This document shows positions 35,531 to 42,835 of a stretch of DNA of 54,133 bases, one piece after another. This DNA comes from an uncultured Lachnospiraceae bacterium (GTDB taxonomy: Bacteria; Bacillota; Clostridia; Lachnospirales; Lachnospiraceae), in the NCBI GenBank assembly GCA_945609985.1, contig CALYZQ010000004.1, forward strand, positions 1 to 54,133, given 5' to 3'. The translations under genes and the position numbers were made by a program. How positions within the stretch are numbered: the first letter of the stretch is position 1; the number at the start of each line of letters is the position of its first letter. The notes below the pieces were generated by a model. That model had not been told where the DNA came from and did no database searches. It saw nothing but the letters and a program-made list of their open reading frames with translations.

Positions 35531-35753
35531 TACGAACGTAGGAAATTTATATGGATTACGTTTAGATTAAAATAATTGTGATTTTTAAATGTAATTAGTT
35601 GTGGATTATTACGGTTGAATAAAAATAAATGTTTCACGCAAACGTAAATAATCTGAAGAAATACGGTTGTATTTGGATAATTAAAAAATTAGAACGTAAA
35701 AAGGGATTGTAGTTACGTATTATATGTATAAAAGATGTGTAATGACCGTAAAA
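35531..35753. repeat. Cluster of TTACG(G/T)T-type short repeats
   Basis: Related heptamers or nonamers occur at TTACGTTTA 35556-35564, TTACGGTTG 35609-35617, TTTACGTTTG (minus) 35639-35648, ATACGGTTG 35661-35669, TTTTACGTTC (minus) 35692-35701, TTACGTAT 35713-35720 and TTTTACGGTC (minus) 35744-35753; a palindrome TACGAACGTA lies at 35531-35540. Seven or eight copies within 225 bases in both orientations. They could be binding sites of a DNA-binding protein. Confidence 0.45.
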
Positions 35754-35844
35754 TTTCCGTGTATATAGTAGAGTTATCTATATTGACACATCGCCCAGTG
35801 CGAAAGAGATAATATCCTAATTATGAAACAAATATATAATTAAT

Positions 35845-35876
35845 ACTGCCACCGGGTAGTGAATGCAGAAGCATTC
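35845..35876 (+). promoter_or_regulatory. Two abutting leader hairpins before pnuC (candidate aptamer/antiterminator)
   Basis: ACTGCC (35845-35850) pairs with GGTAGT (35855-35860), loop ACCG; directly adjoining, GAATGC (35861-35866) pairs with GCATTC (35871-35876), loop AGAA. The 3' arm of the second hairpin is also the start of the terminator's 5' arm, so both cannot form together. The class is unknown. Confidence 0.5.
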
Positions 35877-35923
35877 GTCGGCATATCGTTAGGTCTTAGA
35901 AGATATGTCTGCGGATGCTTTTT
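35871..35923 (+). terminator. Intrinsic terminator/attenuator before pnuC
   Basis: Arms 35871-35887 and 35902-35918 pair over 17 positions with three G-U pairs and one mismatch, followed by TTTTT. The ribosome binding site GGAGGAG (35930-35936) of the PnuC-type gene comes only 7 bases later, so termination here would switch the gene off. Confidence 0.7.
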
Positions 35924-35938
35924 GATTATGGAGGAGTT

Positions 35939-36637
35939 ATGAACAAGTTAAAAGAATTAAACAACTATTTTACAAAACTTGAAAAAGTATTATGGATCAG
36001 TTCTGCTTTATTGATTATTTTATCTTTCTGTATTTTTGACAGGGAAAATTATTTGACACTTGCAGCGTCCTTAATCGGAGTTACATCACTGATATTTAAT
36101 GCGAAAGGAAATCCTATAGGGCAGGTATTAATGGTTGTATTCAGTCTGTTATATGGGATTATATCGTTTTCCTTTGCGTACTACGGAGAAATGATTACTT
36201 ATCTGGGAATGACTATGCCCATGGCGGTAGTTGCACTGATTGCATGGCTGATGCATCCCTATGAAGGTAACAAAGCGGAAGTAAAAGTGAATCAAATTAG
36301 CAAGAGAGAAACTCTATTTATGTGGCTTCTGGCAATTTTAGTAACGCTATGTTTTTATTTTATATTAGAATTTTTCCATACTGCCAATATTATACCCAGC
36401 ACATTGTCAGTAACAACCAGCTTTGTTGCTGTGTATCTGACCTTTCGAAGAAGTCCTTATTTTGCAGTGGCTTATGCGGCAAATGATATTGTCTTAATCA
36501 TTTTGTGGATTCTTGCAAGTATGGAAGATATTAAGTATATTTCAGTGATTGTGTGCTTTATTGCGTTTCTGGTAAATGATTTATATGGTTTTCTAAACTG
36601 GAGAAGAATGGAGAAGCGACAGAGCGTATCTGTATAG
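35939..36637 (+). CDS. pnuC: PnuC-type vitamin (nicotinamide riboside) transporter
   Basis: A 232-residue membrane protein with about seven hydrophobic segments, starting with a soluble amphipathic N-terminus and ending in a charged tail (NWRRMEKRQ). The segments YAANDIVLIILWILA (about 178-192) and FLVNDLYGFLNWRRM (about 210-224) are typical of PnuC, where the NDxxL and N(D/x)xYGxxxW residues bind the substrate and close the channel. PnuC takes up nicotinamide riboside for NAD synthesis by facilitated diffusion; related PnuT and PnuX carry thiamine or riboflavin, so the vitamin is not certain. The ATG at 35939 has GGAGGAG. The leader has an attenuator-like structure. Confidence 0.88.
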   Translation: MNKLKELNNYFTKLEKVLWISSALLIILSFCIFDRENYLTLAASLIGVTSLIFNAKGNPIGQVLMVVFSLLYGIISFSFAYYGEMITYLGMTMPMAVVALIAWLMHPYEGNKAEVKVNQISKRETLFMWLLAILVTLCFYFILEFFHTANIIPSTLSVTTSFVAVYLTFRRSPYFAVAYAANDIVLIILWILASMEDIKYISVIVCFIAFLVNDLYGFLNWRRMEKRQSVSV

Positions 36638-36666
36638 GAATGAAGCTTAGTGATATCACATATATT
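36638..36666 (+). promoter_or_regulatory. Possible sigma-E-like promoter of the GH18 spore protein
   Basis: GAATGAA (36638-36644), 14 bases, then CATATATT (36659-36666). The -10 half fits the sporulation sigma-E pattern CATACAAT at 6 of 8; the -35 half is weak. Bacillus yaaH is sigma-E dependent. Confidence 0.35.
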
Positions 36667-36700
36667 ATACGGAGCTTGTAAAAAGATGTGGATATCAGGT

Positions 36701-37834
36701 ATGGAAATCTATGTGGTAAAAGCAGGGGACAATGTGGATGCAATTGCGGCTTCCTATGGAATCAGTGTGGAACAGCTTACTTATGATAATCAATTAATAT
36801 ATCCCTATGAGCTTGCCATCGGGCAGGCTCTTTTAATCAGTACGAGTATGCGTGAGGCAAGCCGTGCCATCAGAGTCGGTGGTTATGCATATCCCTTTAT
36901 CAGCAGATGGGTTTTAAACGAGACCTTGCCGTATCTATCGGAGTTGTATATTTTCTCTTATGGCTTTACACCACAGGGAGAGTTACTTTTTCCTTTATGG
37001 ACGGACGAATGGATGATTGAAGCTGCCATGCAGTATGGAACCAAACCGATATTAACCCTGACGCCCTTTGGGCCGGACGGAAAATTCAGTAATCAACTAA
37101 TTAATTCTGTCATTAATAATCCGGAGTATACAAGAAACTTAATTGATAATTTGTTATTAACCATGGAGCAGAAGGGATATCGTGGTGTTGATATTGATTT
37201 TGAATATATTTTAGCACAGGACAGGGATGCTTTTACTGCGTTTGTTGGTCAGGTGTCGGAAAGTATGAGAGCATATGGCTATGAGACTTCTGTAGCATTA
37301 GCACCTAAAACTTCTGCCGACCAGAAAGGTCTTTTGTATGAGGGAAAGGATTACCGGGCAATTGGAGAAGTGGCTGATTATGTGCTTTTGATGACCTATG
37401 AATGGGGATATACCTACGGGCCGCCCATGGCAGTGGCTCCTATTAATCAGGTGCGTAGAGTGGTAGAGTATGCCGTGACAGAGATTCCACCGGAAAAAAT
37501 TAATCTGGGGATTCCCAATTATGCCTATGACTGGCCATTACCCTTTGAGCGGGGAGTAACTGCTGCAAGAACAATTAATAATGTGCAGGCAGTACGTATT
37601 GCCATCGAGCAGGGAGCGTCCATTGCGTTCGATATGCTCGCCAAGAGTCCTTATTTTAATTACATACAGGATAGTGTGGAGCATGAGGTGTGGTTTGAGG
37701 ATGTGAGGAGTTTGACTGCTAAATTTGATTTAATCAATGAATTTAATTTGCGGGGGTGCAGCTATTGGCAGGTAATGCAGTTTTTCAGGGCAAACTGGCT
37801 GCTTCTGAAAAACCGGTTTTATATTTCTAAATAA
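36701..37834 (+). CDS. LysM plus GH18 spore cortex hydrolase (YaaH/SleL-like)
   Basis: A protein of about 377 residues. Residues 1-48 are a single LysM domain (VVKAGDNVDAIAASYGIS to QALLIS). Residues 60-377 are a GH18 barrel of the spore type: GGYAYPFISRWVLN at its start, the catalytic motif GVDIDFEYI (about 164-172; last acid catalytic), MTYEWGYTYGPPMAVAPI and the C-terminal YWQVMQFFRANW. Bacillus YaaH and SleL have two LysM domains; here there is one. YaaH/SleL cleave cortex fragments during spore germination, an N-acetylglucosaminidase activity. ATG at 36701 begins the LysM domain directly; an ATG at 36686 has a better ribosome binding site (GGAG, 11 bases) and is an alternative. Confidence 0.88.
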   Translation: MEIYVVKAGDNVDAIAASYGISVEQLTYDNQLIYPYELAIGQALLISTSMREASRAIRVGGYAYPFISRWVLNETLPYLSELYIFSYGFTPQGELLFPLWTDEWMIEAAMQYGTKPILTLTPFGPDGKFSNQLINSVINNPEYTRNLIDNLLLTMEQKGYRGVDIDFEYILAQDRDAFTAFVGQVSESMRAYGYETSVALAPKTSADQKGLLYEGKDYRAIGEVADYVLLMTYEWGYTYGPPMAVAPINQVRRVVEYAVTEIPPEKINLGIPNYAYDWPLPFERGVTAARTINNVQAVRIAIEQGASIAFDMLAKSPYFNYIQDSVEHEVWFEDVRSLTAKFDLINEFNLRGCSYWQVMQFFRANWLLLKNRFYISK

Positions 37835-37858
37835 GGTGATATACAAACATAAACACAA

Positions 37859-37891
37859 GGAGCCTATAGAACGTTAGATTCTAAAGGCTCC
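37859..37891. terminator. Bidirectional terminator between GH18 and DegV genes
   Basis: GGAGCCT-A-TAGAA and TTCTA-A-AGGCTCC (37859-37871 with 37879-37891) form a long stem with one A-A mismatch and loop CGTTAGA. T-rich tracts follow on both strands (AAAGGTTTATTT; TTGTGTTTATG). Confidence 0.75.
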
Positions 37892-37898
37892 CAAAGGT

Positions 37899-38768
37899 TT
37901 ATTTATGAATACCAAGATAACCGATTGTAAGGGTTCCGGGACCGGTATGTGCGCCTAAGGTGGGGCTTAAATAACTGATGTAAACATTCTCAATCCCGTA
38001 GTTTGACCGAATACTGGCAGCCATTTCATTGGCTTCCTCGATACAATCACCGTGTGTGATACATACAAATTCAGGCTTCTTTCCGATTTCACAAAGCTCA
38101 GACAAATCTGCATGAATTGCACGGATTGCAGCACTGCGTCCACGAACCTTTTTAACTGTCTCAAGAGCACCGTTTTCATCAATATGTAAAACCGGCTGAA
38201 TTTTAAGTGCGGTACCTAAAATAGCAGAAGATTTCTTAAGTCTGCCACCGCGCCACAGATGAAAAAGGTCAGGCAAGGTAAAACGGCAGACGCAGGAGGG
38301 AATAGTTTCCTTAATCCATTCTGCTGTTTCAGTAAGAGATTTACCTTCATCCTTTAACTGTACGGCATAGCGAACAAGTAAGCCCAATGCGCCGGTGCCG
38401 CTCTTGGAATCAATGACAATGATATTTGCTTCAGGATAACGCTTGCAGACTTCTTCTGCAGCAAGTCTTGCATTGTTATGGCTTCCGCTCATAACCGCAG
38501 AGAAACTTAAATGAAGAATATCATATCCGGCCTTTACAGCTTCCTCCATAAGCTTGATGTCGTTGTCTATATTAGTAGCATTTGTTGTAGGCATCTTGCC
38601 GTCACGCATGGTCTGATAGAAGTCATGAGGTTTAAGTTCTGTAAGATCTAATCCGTACTCTGTATCATCAATTAAATAATGAAGCGGATGCAGGCTGATT
38701 TGATGCTCTGCAATATATTCTGCGGGTAAATCTGAAGTTGTGTCAGTTGAAATAATAAATGGTCTCAT
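37899..38768 (-). CDS. DegV family fatty-acid-binding protein
   Basis: A 289-residue DegV-fold protein on the minus strand. Hallmarks: IISTDTTSDLPAEYI at the start, a TTNAT segment (about 61-65), LHLSFSAVMSGSHNNARLAAEEV (about 86-108) with the lipid-contacting serine, IDSKSGTGALGLLV, WRGGRLKKSSAILGTALKIQPVLHI, and GAHTGPGTLTIGYLG at the C-terminus. In Gram-positive bacteria the related FakB binds a fatty acid for phosphorylation by FakA; no fakA is near. The ATG at 38768 (MRPFIIS) has AAAGGA upstream; an earlier in-frame ATG lacks a site. A bidirectional terminator separates it from the GH18 gene. Confidence 0.93.
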   Translation of the reverse strand: MRPFIISTDTTSDLPAEYIAEHQISLHPLHYLIDDTEYGLDLTELKPHDFYQTMRDGKMPTTNATNIDNDIKLMEEAVKAGYDILHLSFSAVMSGSHNNARLAAEEVCKRYPEANIIVIDSKSGTGALGLLVRYAVQLKDEGKSLTETAEWIKETIPSCVCRFTLPDLFHLWRGGRLKKSSAILGTALKIQPVLHIDENGALETVKKVRGRSAAIRAIHADLSELCEIGKKPEFVCITHGDCIEEANEMAASIRSNYGIENVYISYLSPTLGAHTGPGTLTIGYLGIHK

Positions 38769-38884
38769 TAGTTTGTGTTCCTTTCTGCATGTAGTAAACA
38801 TAACTACATAATAAGTTATAAAAACTGTGTCATGTATTATTATAATGATATATTATAAAAAAGCAATAAAAAAATACATTTTTA

Positions 38885-38913
38885 TTGAAAAAAAGTAAAA
38901 ATAAATTTATAGT
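38885..38913 (+). promoter_or_regulatory. Sigma-A promoter of the pyrimidine phosphorylase gene
   Basis: TTGAAA at 38885-38890, a 17-bp spacer and TATAGT at 38908-38913 in a very AT-rich region. Confidence 0.55.
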
Positions 38914-38958
38914 TAAGATATAGATGTTGTGAAAATAAGTTGTGAGGAAGTGTAAATT

Positions 38959-40263
38959 ATGAGAATGTATGACATTATTATGAAAAAACGTAATGGTGGG
39001 GAGTTATCAAAAGAGGAAATTGACTTTTTTATTGAGCAATATACAAAGGACGATATCCCGGATTACCAGGTTTCTGCATTGATGATGGCGATTTATTTTC
39101 AGAAGATGACGGAAGCGGAGACTCTGGCACTTACCATGGCTATGGCAAAAAGCGGTGATATGCTGGATTTGTCTGCCATAGAGGGAATCAAAGTAGACAA
39201 GCATAGTACCGGCGGTGTGGGAGATAAGACTACTCTTGCGCTTACTCCAATGGTTGCAGCCTGCGGTATTCCTGTTGCAAAGATGAGTGGCAGAGGGCTG
39301 GGACATACAGGGGGAACCATAGACAAACTTGAGAGCTTTGAAGGCTTTTCCACAGGCATTTCCACAGAGCAGTTTGTGGAAAATGTAAATGAAATAGGTA
39401 TTGCCATTATGGGACAGACTGCTGATTTGGCACCTGCGGACAAGAAACTGTATGCGCTTAGGGATGTAACCGCAACGGTTGATAATATGTCTTTAATCGC
39501 AAGCTCTATCATGAGTAAAAAGCTTGCGGCAGGAGCTGACGCTATTGTGCTTGATGTAAAGACCGGAAGCGGCGCTTTTATGAAAACGGAAGAAGATTCC
39601 TTTGCTCTTGCAAAAGAGATGGTACAGATTGGCAATAATGCCGGCAGGAAGACCATTGCGGTTATTTCTGACATGGATCAGCCTCTTGGTATGGCTGTTG
39701 GAAATGCCCTTGAAGTTGAGGAAGCCATCGCTACCCTGCGAGGAGAAGGCCCTGCAGATTTTACAAAGCTTGTAATGACCTTGGGAGTACAGATGCTAAT
39801 TGCCGGAGGGAAGGCTTGTGATGAAGAAGAGGCAGGGAAGATGCTGGAGGGTGTGATTGCAGACGGTAGTGCACTCAAAAAGCTGGCACAGTTTGTGGAG
39901 GCGCAGGGTGGTAATCCTGCTGCCGTATATGATACGTCTCTGTTGCCCAAGGCGTCCATCGTGAGAGAAATCAAAGCACCGGCTACAGGCTATATCAACA
40001 GGATTACCTGTGATGAAATCGGTATCTGTTCTCTGATGTTGGGAGGGGGAAGAGAGACAAAGGAAAGTGAAATTGATTTGGCGGTCGGACTTGTACTTCA
40101 GAAAAAAATGGGCGACTTCGTAAAGGAAGGGGATGCGCTCGCACTGATACATGCCAATGATGAGGCAAAATGTGAAGCTGCAACAAAGCGCTTTTTACAG
40201 GCGTATACCATTACGGATGCAAACATTCAAAAGCTTCCCCTCATAAGAGGAATTCTTAAATAA
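38959..40263 (+). CDS. pdp: Pyrimidine-nucleoside phosphorylase
   Basis: A 434-residue enzyme that phosphorolyses uridine and thymidine to the free base and (deoxy)ribose 1-phosphate. The N-terminal helical domain is followed by the phosphate-binding [13 protein letters not shown] (about 80-92), [17 protein letters not shown] and the KTGSGAFMK segment (about 190-198), all hallmarks of the thymidine/pyrimidine phosphorylase family; length fits the Gram-positive Pdp rather than DeoA. A GAGG site lies about 12 bases before ATG. It is followed by yqfC after 51 bases containing a hairpin. Confidence 0.96.
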   Translation: MRMYDIIMKKRNGGELSKEEIDFFIEQYTKDDIPDYQVSALMMAIYFQKMTEAETLALTMAMAKSGDMLDLSAIEGIKVDKHSTGGVGDKTTLALTPMVAACGIPVAKMSGRGLGHTGGTIDKLESFEGFSTGISTEQFVENVNEIGIAIMGQTADLAPADKKLYALRDVTATVDNMSLIASSIMSKKLAAGADAIVLDVKTGSGAFMKTEEDSFALAKEMVQIGNNAGRKTIAVISDMDQPLGMAVGNALEVEEAIATLRGEGPADFTKLVMTLGVQMLIAGGKACDEEEAGKMLEGVIADGSALKKLAQFVEAQGGNPAAVYDTSLLPKASIVREIKAPATGYINRITCDEIGICSLMLGGGRETKESEIDLAVGLVLQKKMGDFVKEGDALALIHANDEAKCEAATKRFLQAYTITDANIQKLPLIRGILK

Positions 40264-40277
40264 TGCGATATGAAATT

Positions 40278-40302
40278 GCAGTCATGTTTTTTGCATGGCT
40301 GC
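40278..40302 (+). terminator. Hairpin between pdp and yqfC
   Basis: GCAGTCATG (40278-40286) and CATGGCTGC (40294-40302) form a 9-bp stem with one T-G pair and a T-rich loop (TTTTTTG), followed by ATATATTTT. It could terminate pdp transcripts weakly; it overlaps the candidate sigma-E promoter. Confidence 0.4.
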
Positions 40303-40309
40303 ATATATT
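40281..40309 (+). promoter_or_regulatory. Candidate sigma-E promoter of the yqfCD operon
   Basis: GTCATGTT (40281-40288), 13 bases, then CATATATT (40302-40309). Compared with the Bacillus sigma-E pattern GTCATATT / CATACAAT, 7 of 8 and 6 of 8 positions match. The expected transcript start coincides with the yqfC ATG (40315). Confidence 0.45.
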
Positions 40310-40314
40310 TTACC

Positions 40315-40602
40315 ATGAGAAGAAAGAAACAAGAACCTAAATCATTCAAAAAAGAACTGCTGGTTGATACCCTTAAGCTGCCAAGTGATATATGTCTCGG
40401 TGCGCTGCGTGTTACACTTACGGGCAATACCGAAGCGTGGATAGAAAATTACCGTGGAATTTTAGAGTATACGGACAAACAGATTTTATTACAGACCAAA
40501 AGCTGTAAGGTATGCTTTGAAGGGAGCAGACTTTCCATTGATTATTATACCAATGAGGATATGAAAATCAGTGGCTGTATCAGTCAGGTGCGATACATAT
40601 AA
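40315..40602 (+). CDS. yqfC: Sporulation protein YqfC
   Basis: A 95-residue YabP/YqfC-family protein expressed in the mother cell during sporulation. Recognised by LKLPSDICLGALRVTLTGN (about 19-37) and the ILEYTDKQILLQT and SIDYYTNEDMKISGCI segments, and by its position before yqfD, phoH and ybeY as in Bacillus. There is no ribosome binding site before the ATG; a sigma-E-like promoter lies so close that the mRNA may be leaderless. It is followed by yqfD after 12 bases. Confidence 0.9.
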   Translation: MRRKKQEPKSFKKELLVDTLKLPSDICLGALRVTLTGNTEAWIENYRGILEYTDKQILLQTKSCKVCFEGSRLSIDYYTNEDMKISGCISQVRYI

Positions 40603-40614
40603 ATGAGGTAAATT

Positions 40615-41850
40615 ATGGTAAAATTTTTAAAATATATGAGAGGATATTTGCGCATCAAAGTGTGGGGTTTTTCGCCGGAGCGCTTTATGAATCTGTGCAG
40701 CAACAGGGAAATTCTTCTCTGGGATATTGAAAAAGATGGGGATACTTACAGGATGAGTCTAAGTCTTAAAAGTTTTTACAGGCTTAAGTCCATTGTGAAG
40801 AAAACGGGTACCAGGGTAGCCATATTAGAACGATATGGACTGCCCTTTTTATTGCCGAAGCTGTGGAAAAGAAAAGTGTTTCTGGCAGGTCTTGTGTTTA
40901 CTCTGTTTTTCTGGATGGTATCCTCACTGTTTATTTGGGATATCAGGCTTGTGGGAAATTATCAGATTACGCAGGATAGCTTTGACACCTTTCTAAAGGA
41001 ACAAGATATTAAGATTGGGATGCGCAAGGCGAGTCTTGATATTGAAAAACTGGAAAAGGAAATCCGAAGAGTATTCACACAGGTGACGTGGACATCAGCA
41101 AAGCTTTCGGGAACCAAGCTGGAAATAAATATCAAGGAAAATGACGCACCCATTTCGGTTGAACTTCCGGTAGAAACCTCAGGAGCGGATTTGGTTTGTC
41201 AGTATGATGGTGTGATAGTATCCATGATTGTGAGAAGCGGAGTGCCGAAGGTAAAAATTGGTGATATGGTTAAGCAGGGTGATGTCCTTGTGGAGGGAAG
41301 TGTACCGGTGTATAATGAGGATACAACCATTAGGGAGTATCAGTATGTGCAGGCCGATGCGGATATTTTACTTGAGCATGCAATGACTGTTAGGGAAAGT
41401 CTGCCTTTTGACTATATTGAAAAAGTATATACCGGAAGAACCAAGACAAAGTACTATCTCCGTGTAGGAGAAAAAAAATTGGAATTGCCGCAAAACAGTC
41501 CCTTTCTTGTGTACGACAGCTTAATAAAAGAAAGTTGTCCACTGGTATTTGAAAAGCTGGGAATACCCCTTTCCTTTGGCTCTTATACCTATAGGGAATA
41601 TCAAAATGTGGAGTGTGAATATACTTTATCCCAGGCGGAAACAATTCTTTCTGAAAAAATTAATACATTTCTTGAAACTTTAGAGGAAAAAGGGGTACAA
41701 ATTATTGAAAAAAATGTTAAAATAGATACGAGTGATAATATGTGGGTAATAGATGCAGGTCTCCTTGTAAGAGAACTTGTGGGCAGTAGTGTTACAATAG
41801 AGCCCGAGGCTGATACTGTTTCGGAGACCGGAGAGGATATAAATGAGTGA
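40615..41850 (+). CDS. yqfD: Sporulation protein YqfD
   Basis: A 411-residue membrane-bound sporulation protein. The N-terminal 85 residues hold a conserved soluble domain (YLRIKVWGFSPERFMNLC; GDTYRMSLSLKSFYRLKSIVKKTGTRVAI), a single strong membrane segment follows at about 87-108, and the rest is an extracellular region related to FtsQ/POTRA-like domains (LVGNYQITQDSF). Length and layout match YqfD of the yqfCD locus, which is required for spore formation in clostridia. A GAGG site lies 6 bases before ATG. The 3' end overlaps phoH by 8 bases. Confidence 0.9.
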   Translation: MVKFLKYMRGYLRIKVWGFSPERFMNLCSNREILLWDIEKDGDTYRMSLSLKSFYRLKSIVKKTGTRVAILERYGLPFLLPKLWKRKVFLAGLVFTLFFWMVSSLFIWDIRLVGNYQITQDSFDTFLKEQDIKIGMRKASLDIEKLEKEIRRVFTQVTWTSAKLSGTKLEINIKENDAPISVELPVETSGADLVCQYDGVIVSMIVRSGVPKVKIGDMVKQGDVLVEGSVPVYNEDTTIREYQYVQADADILLEHAMTVRESLPFDYIEKVYTGRTKTKYYLRVGEKKLELPQNSPFLVYDSLIKESCPLVFEKLGIPLSFGSYTYREYQNVECEYTLSQAETILSEKINTFLETLEEKGVQIIEKNVKIDTSDNMWVIDAGLLVRELVGSSVTIEPEADTVSETGEDINE

Positions 41851-42835
41851 GATTTCTATAAAGGTGGATATGCCGACAGAGCATATGCAAAAGATTTTCG
41901 GCATGAACGATGCCTATGTAAAAAAGCTGGAAAATGACTTTCATGTTACAGTGGTAGACAGAAACGGCAGTGTGGTTATTACCGGTGAAGAAAATGCTGC
42001 GCAGAAGGTAAACAGTATTTTAAATCAATTAACCATTCTTTCAGAGCGAGGAAATGAGATAGAGGAGCAGAGTGTGGATTACGCAATAACGATGGGAAAA
42101 GAAGAAAACGAGGAAGTACTTTCTGAAATAGATAGCGATTGCATCTGTCATACGGTGAACGGAAAGGCGATTAAGCCAAAGACATTGGGACAGAAAAAAT
42201 ATGTGGATGCAATCCGTAACAACATGATTGTATTTGGCTTGGGACCTGCGGGTACCGGAAAGACCTATCTTGCCATGGCGATGGCTATTACGGCATTTAA
42301 AAATGATGAAGTCAGCAGGATTATACTGACAAGACCTGCCATTGAAGCAGGAGAGAAATTAGGATTTTTACCGGGTGACTTGCAGAGTAAGGTTGACCCG
42401 TATCTGCGTCCTTTGTATGATGCGCTATATCAGATTATGGGGGCGGAAAGCTTTATGAAGAATATGGAAAAGGGTCTGATAGAGGTTGCGCCTCTTGCAT
42501 ACATGCGCGGACGTACTCTGGACAATGCTTACATTATACTTGATGAGGCACAAAATACCACACCTGCACAGATGAAGATGTTTTTAACACGTATCGGTTT
42601 TGGGTCGAAGGTAATTATCACCGGTGATTCCTCCCAGAAGGATTTGCCCTCCGGTACGAAATCCGGCTTGGATGTGGCGCAGAAGGTTCTTGGAAAGATT
42701 GAAGATATTGCCTTTTGTAATCTGACAAGCAGGGATGTGGTAAGACACCCTCTTGTGCAGAAGATTGTAAAGGCATATGATGATTTTGAAGCAAAGGAAA
42801 AGTACAGAAGCAAGAAAGAGTATGGAAAGAGATAA
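41843..42835 (+). CDS. PhoH-family ATPase
   Basis: A 330-residue cytosolic protein of the PhoH-like group. A KH-like N-terminal region (about 1-75) precedes the P-loop domain: GLGPAGTGKTYLAMAMA (about 132-148), VSRIILTRPAIEAGEKLGFLPGD (about 155-177), YIILDEAQNTTPAQMKMFLTR (Walker B) and VITGDSSQKDLP. In Bacillus and clostridia it precedes yqfF and ybeY, and a role in RNA metabolism or ribosome maturation is proposed. Overlaps on both sides (8 bases with yqfD, 14 bases with the next gene) show an operon. Confidence 0.94.
   Translation: MSEISIKVDMPTEHMQKIFGMNDAYVKKLENDFHVTVVDRNGSVVITGEENAAQKVNSILNQLTILSERGNEIEEQSVDYAITMGKEENEEVLSEIDSDCICHTVNGKAIKPKTLGQKKYVDAIRNNMIVFGLGPAGTGKTYLAMAMAITAFKNDEVSRIILTRPAIEAGEKLGFLPGDLQSKVDPYLRPLYDALYQIMGAESFMKNMEKGLIEVAPLAYMRGRTLDNAYIILDEAQNTTPAQMKMFLTRIGFGSKVIITGDSSQKDLPSGTKSGLDVAQKVLGKIEDIAFCNLTSRDVVRHPLVQKIVKAYDDFEAKEKYRSKKEYGKR

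Larger units (their letters stand above)
35476..35938 (+). other. Long intergenic region before the PnuC-type gene
   Basis: This 463-base stretch has no gene. Its first 300 bases are very AT-rich and carry a cluster of short TTACG-type repeats. TTGACA at 35783-35788 with GATAAT at 35808-35813 (19-bp spacer) is the best promoter. The last 95 bases hold two abutting small hairpins and an overlapping intrinsic terminator just upstream of the ribosome binding site, listed separately. Confidence 0.7.

Noticed and set aside
35531..35753. DnaA-box cluster or replication origin
   Set aside because: The repeats (TTACG(G/T)T) do not match TTATCCACA, and no dnaA, dnaN or repA gene is nearby.
35531..35753. 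CRISPR array
   Set aside because: The repeats are only 7-10 bases, vary in sequence, occur in both orientations and have irregular spacing.
35845..35876. Guanidine-II (mini-ykkC) riboswitch before pnuC
   Set aside because: There are two tandem hairpins with 4-base loops, but the loops are ACCG and AGAA rather than the conserved ACGR, and the hairpins adjoin with no linker.
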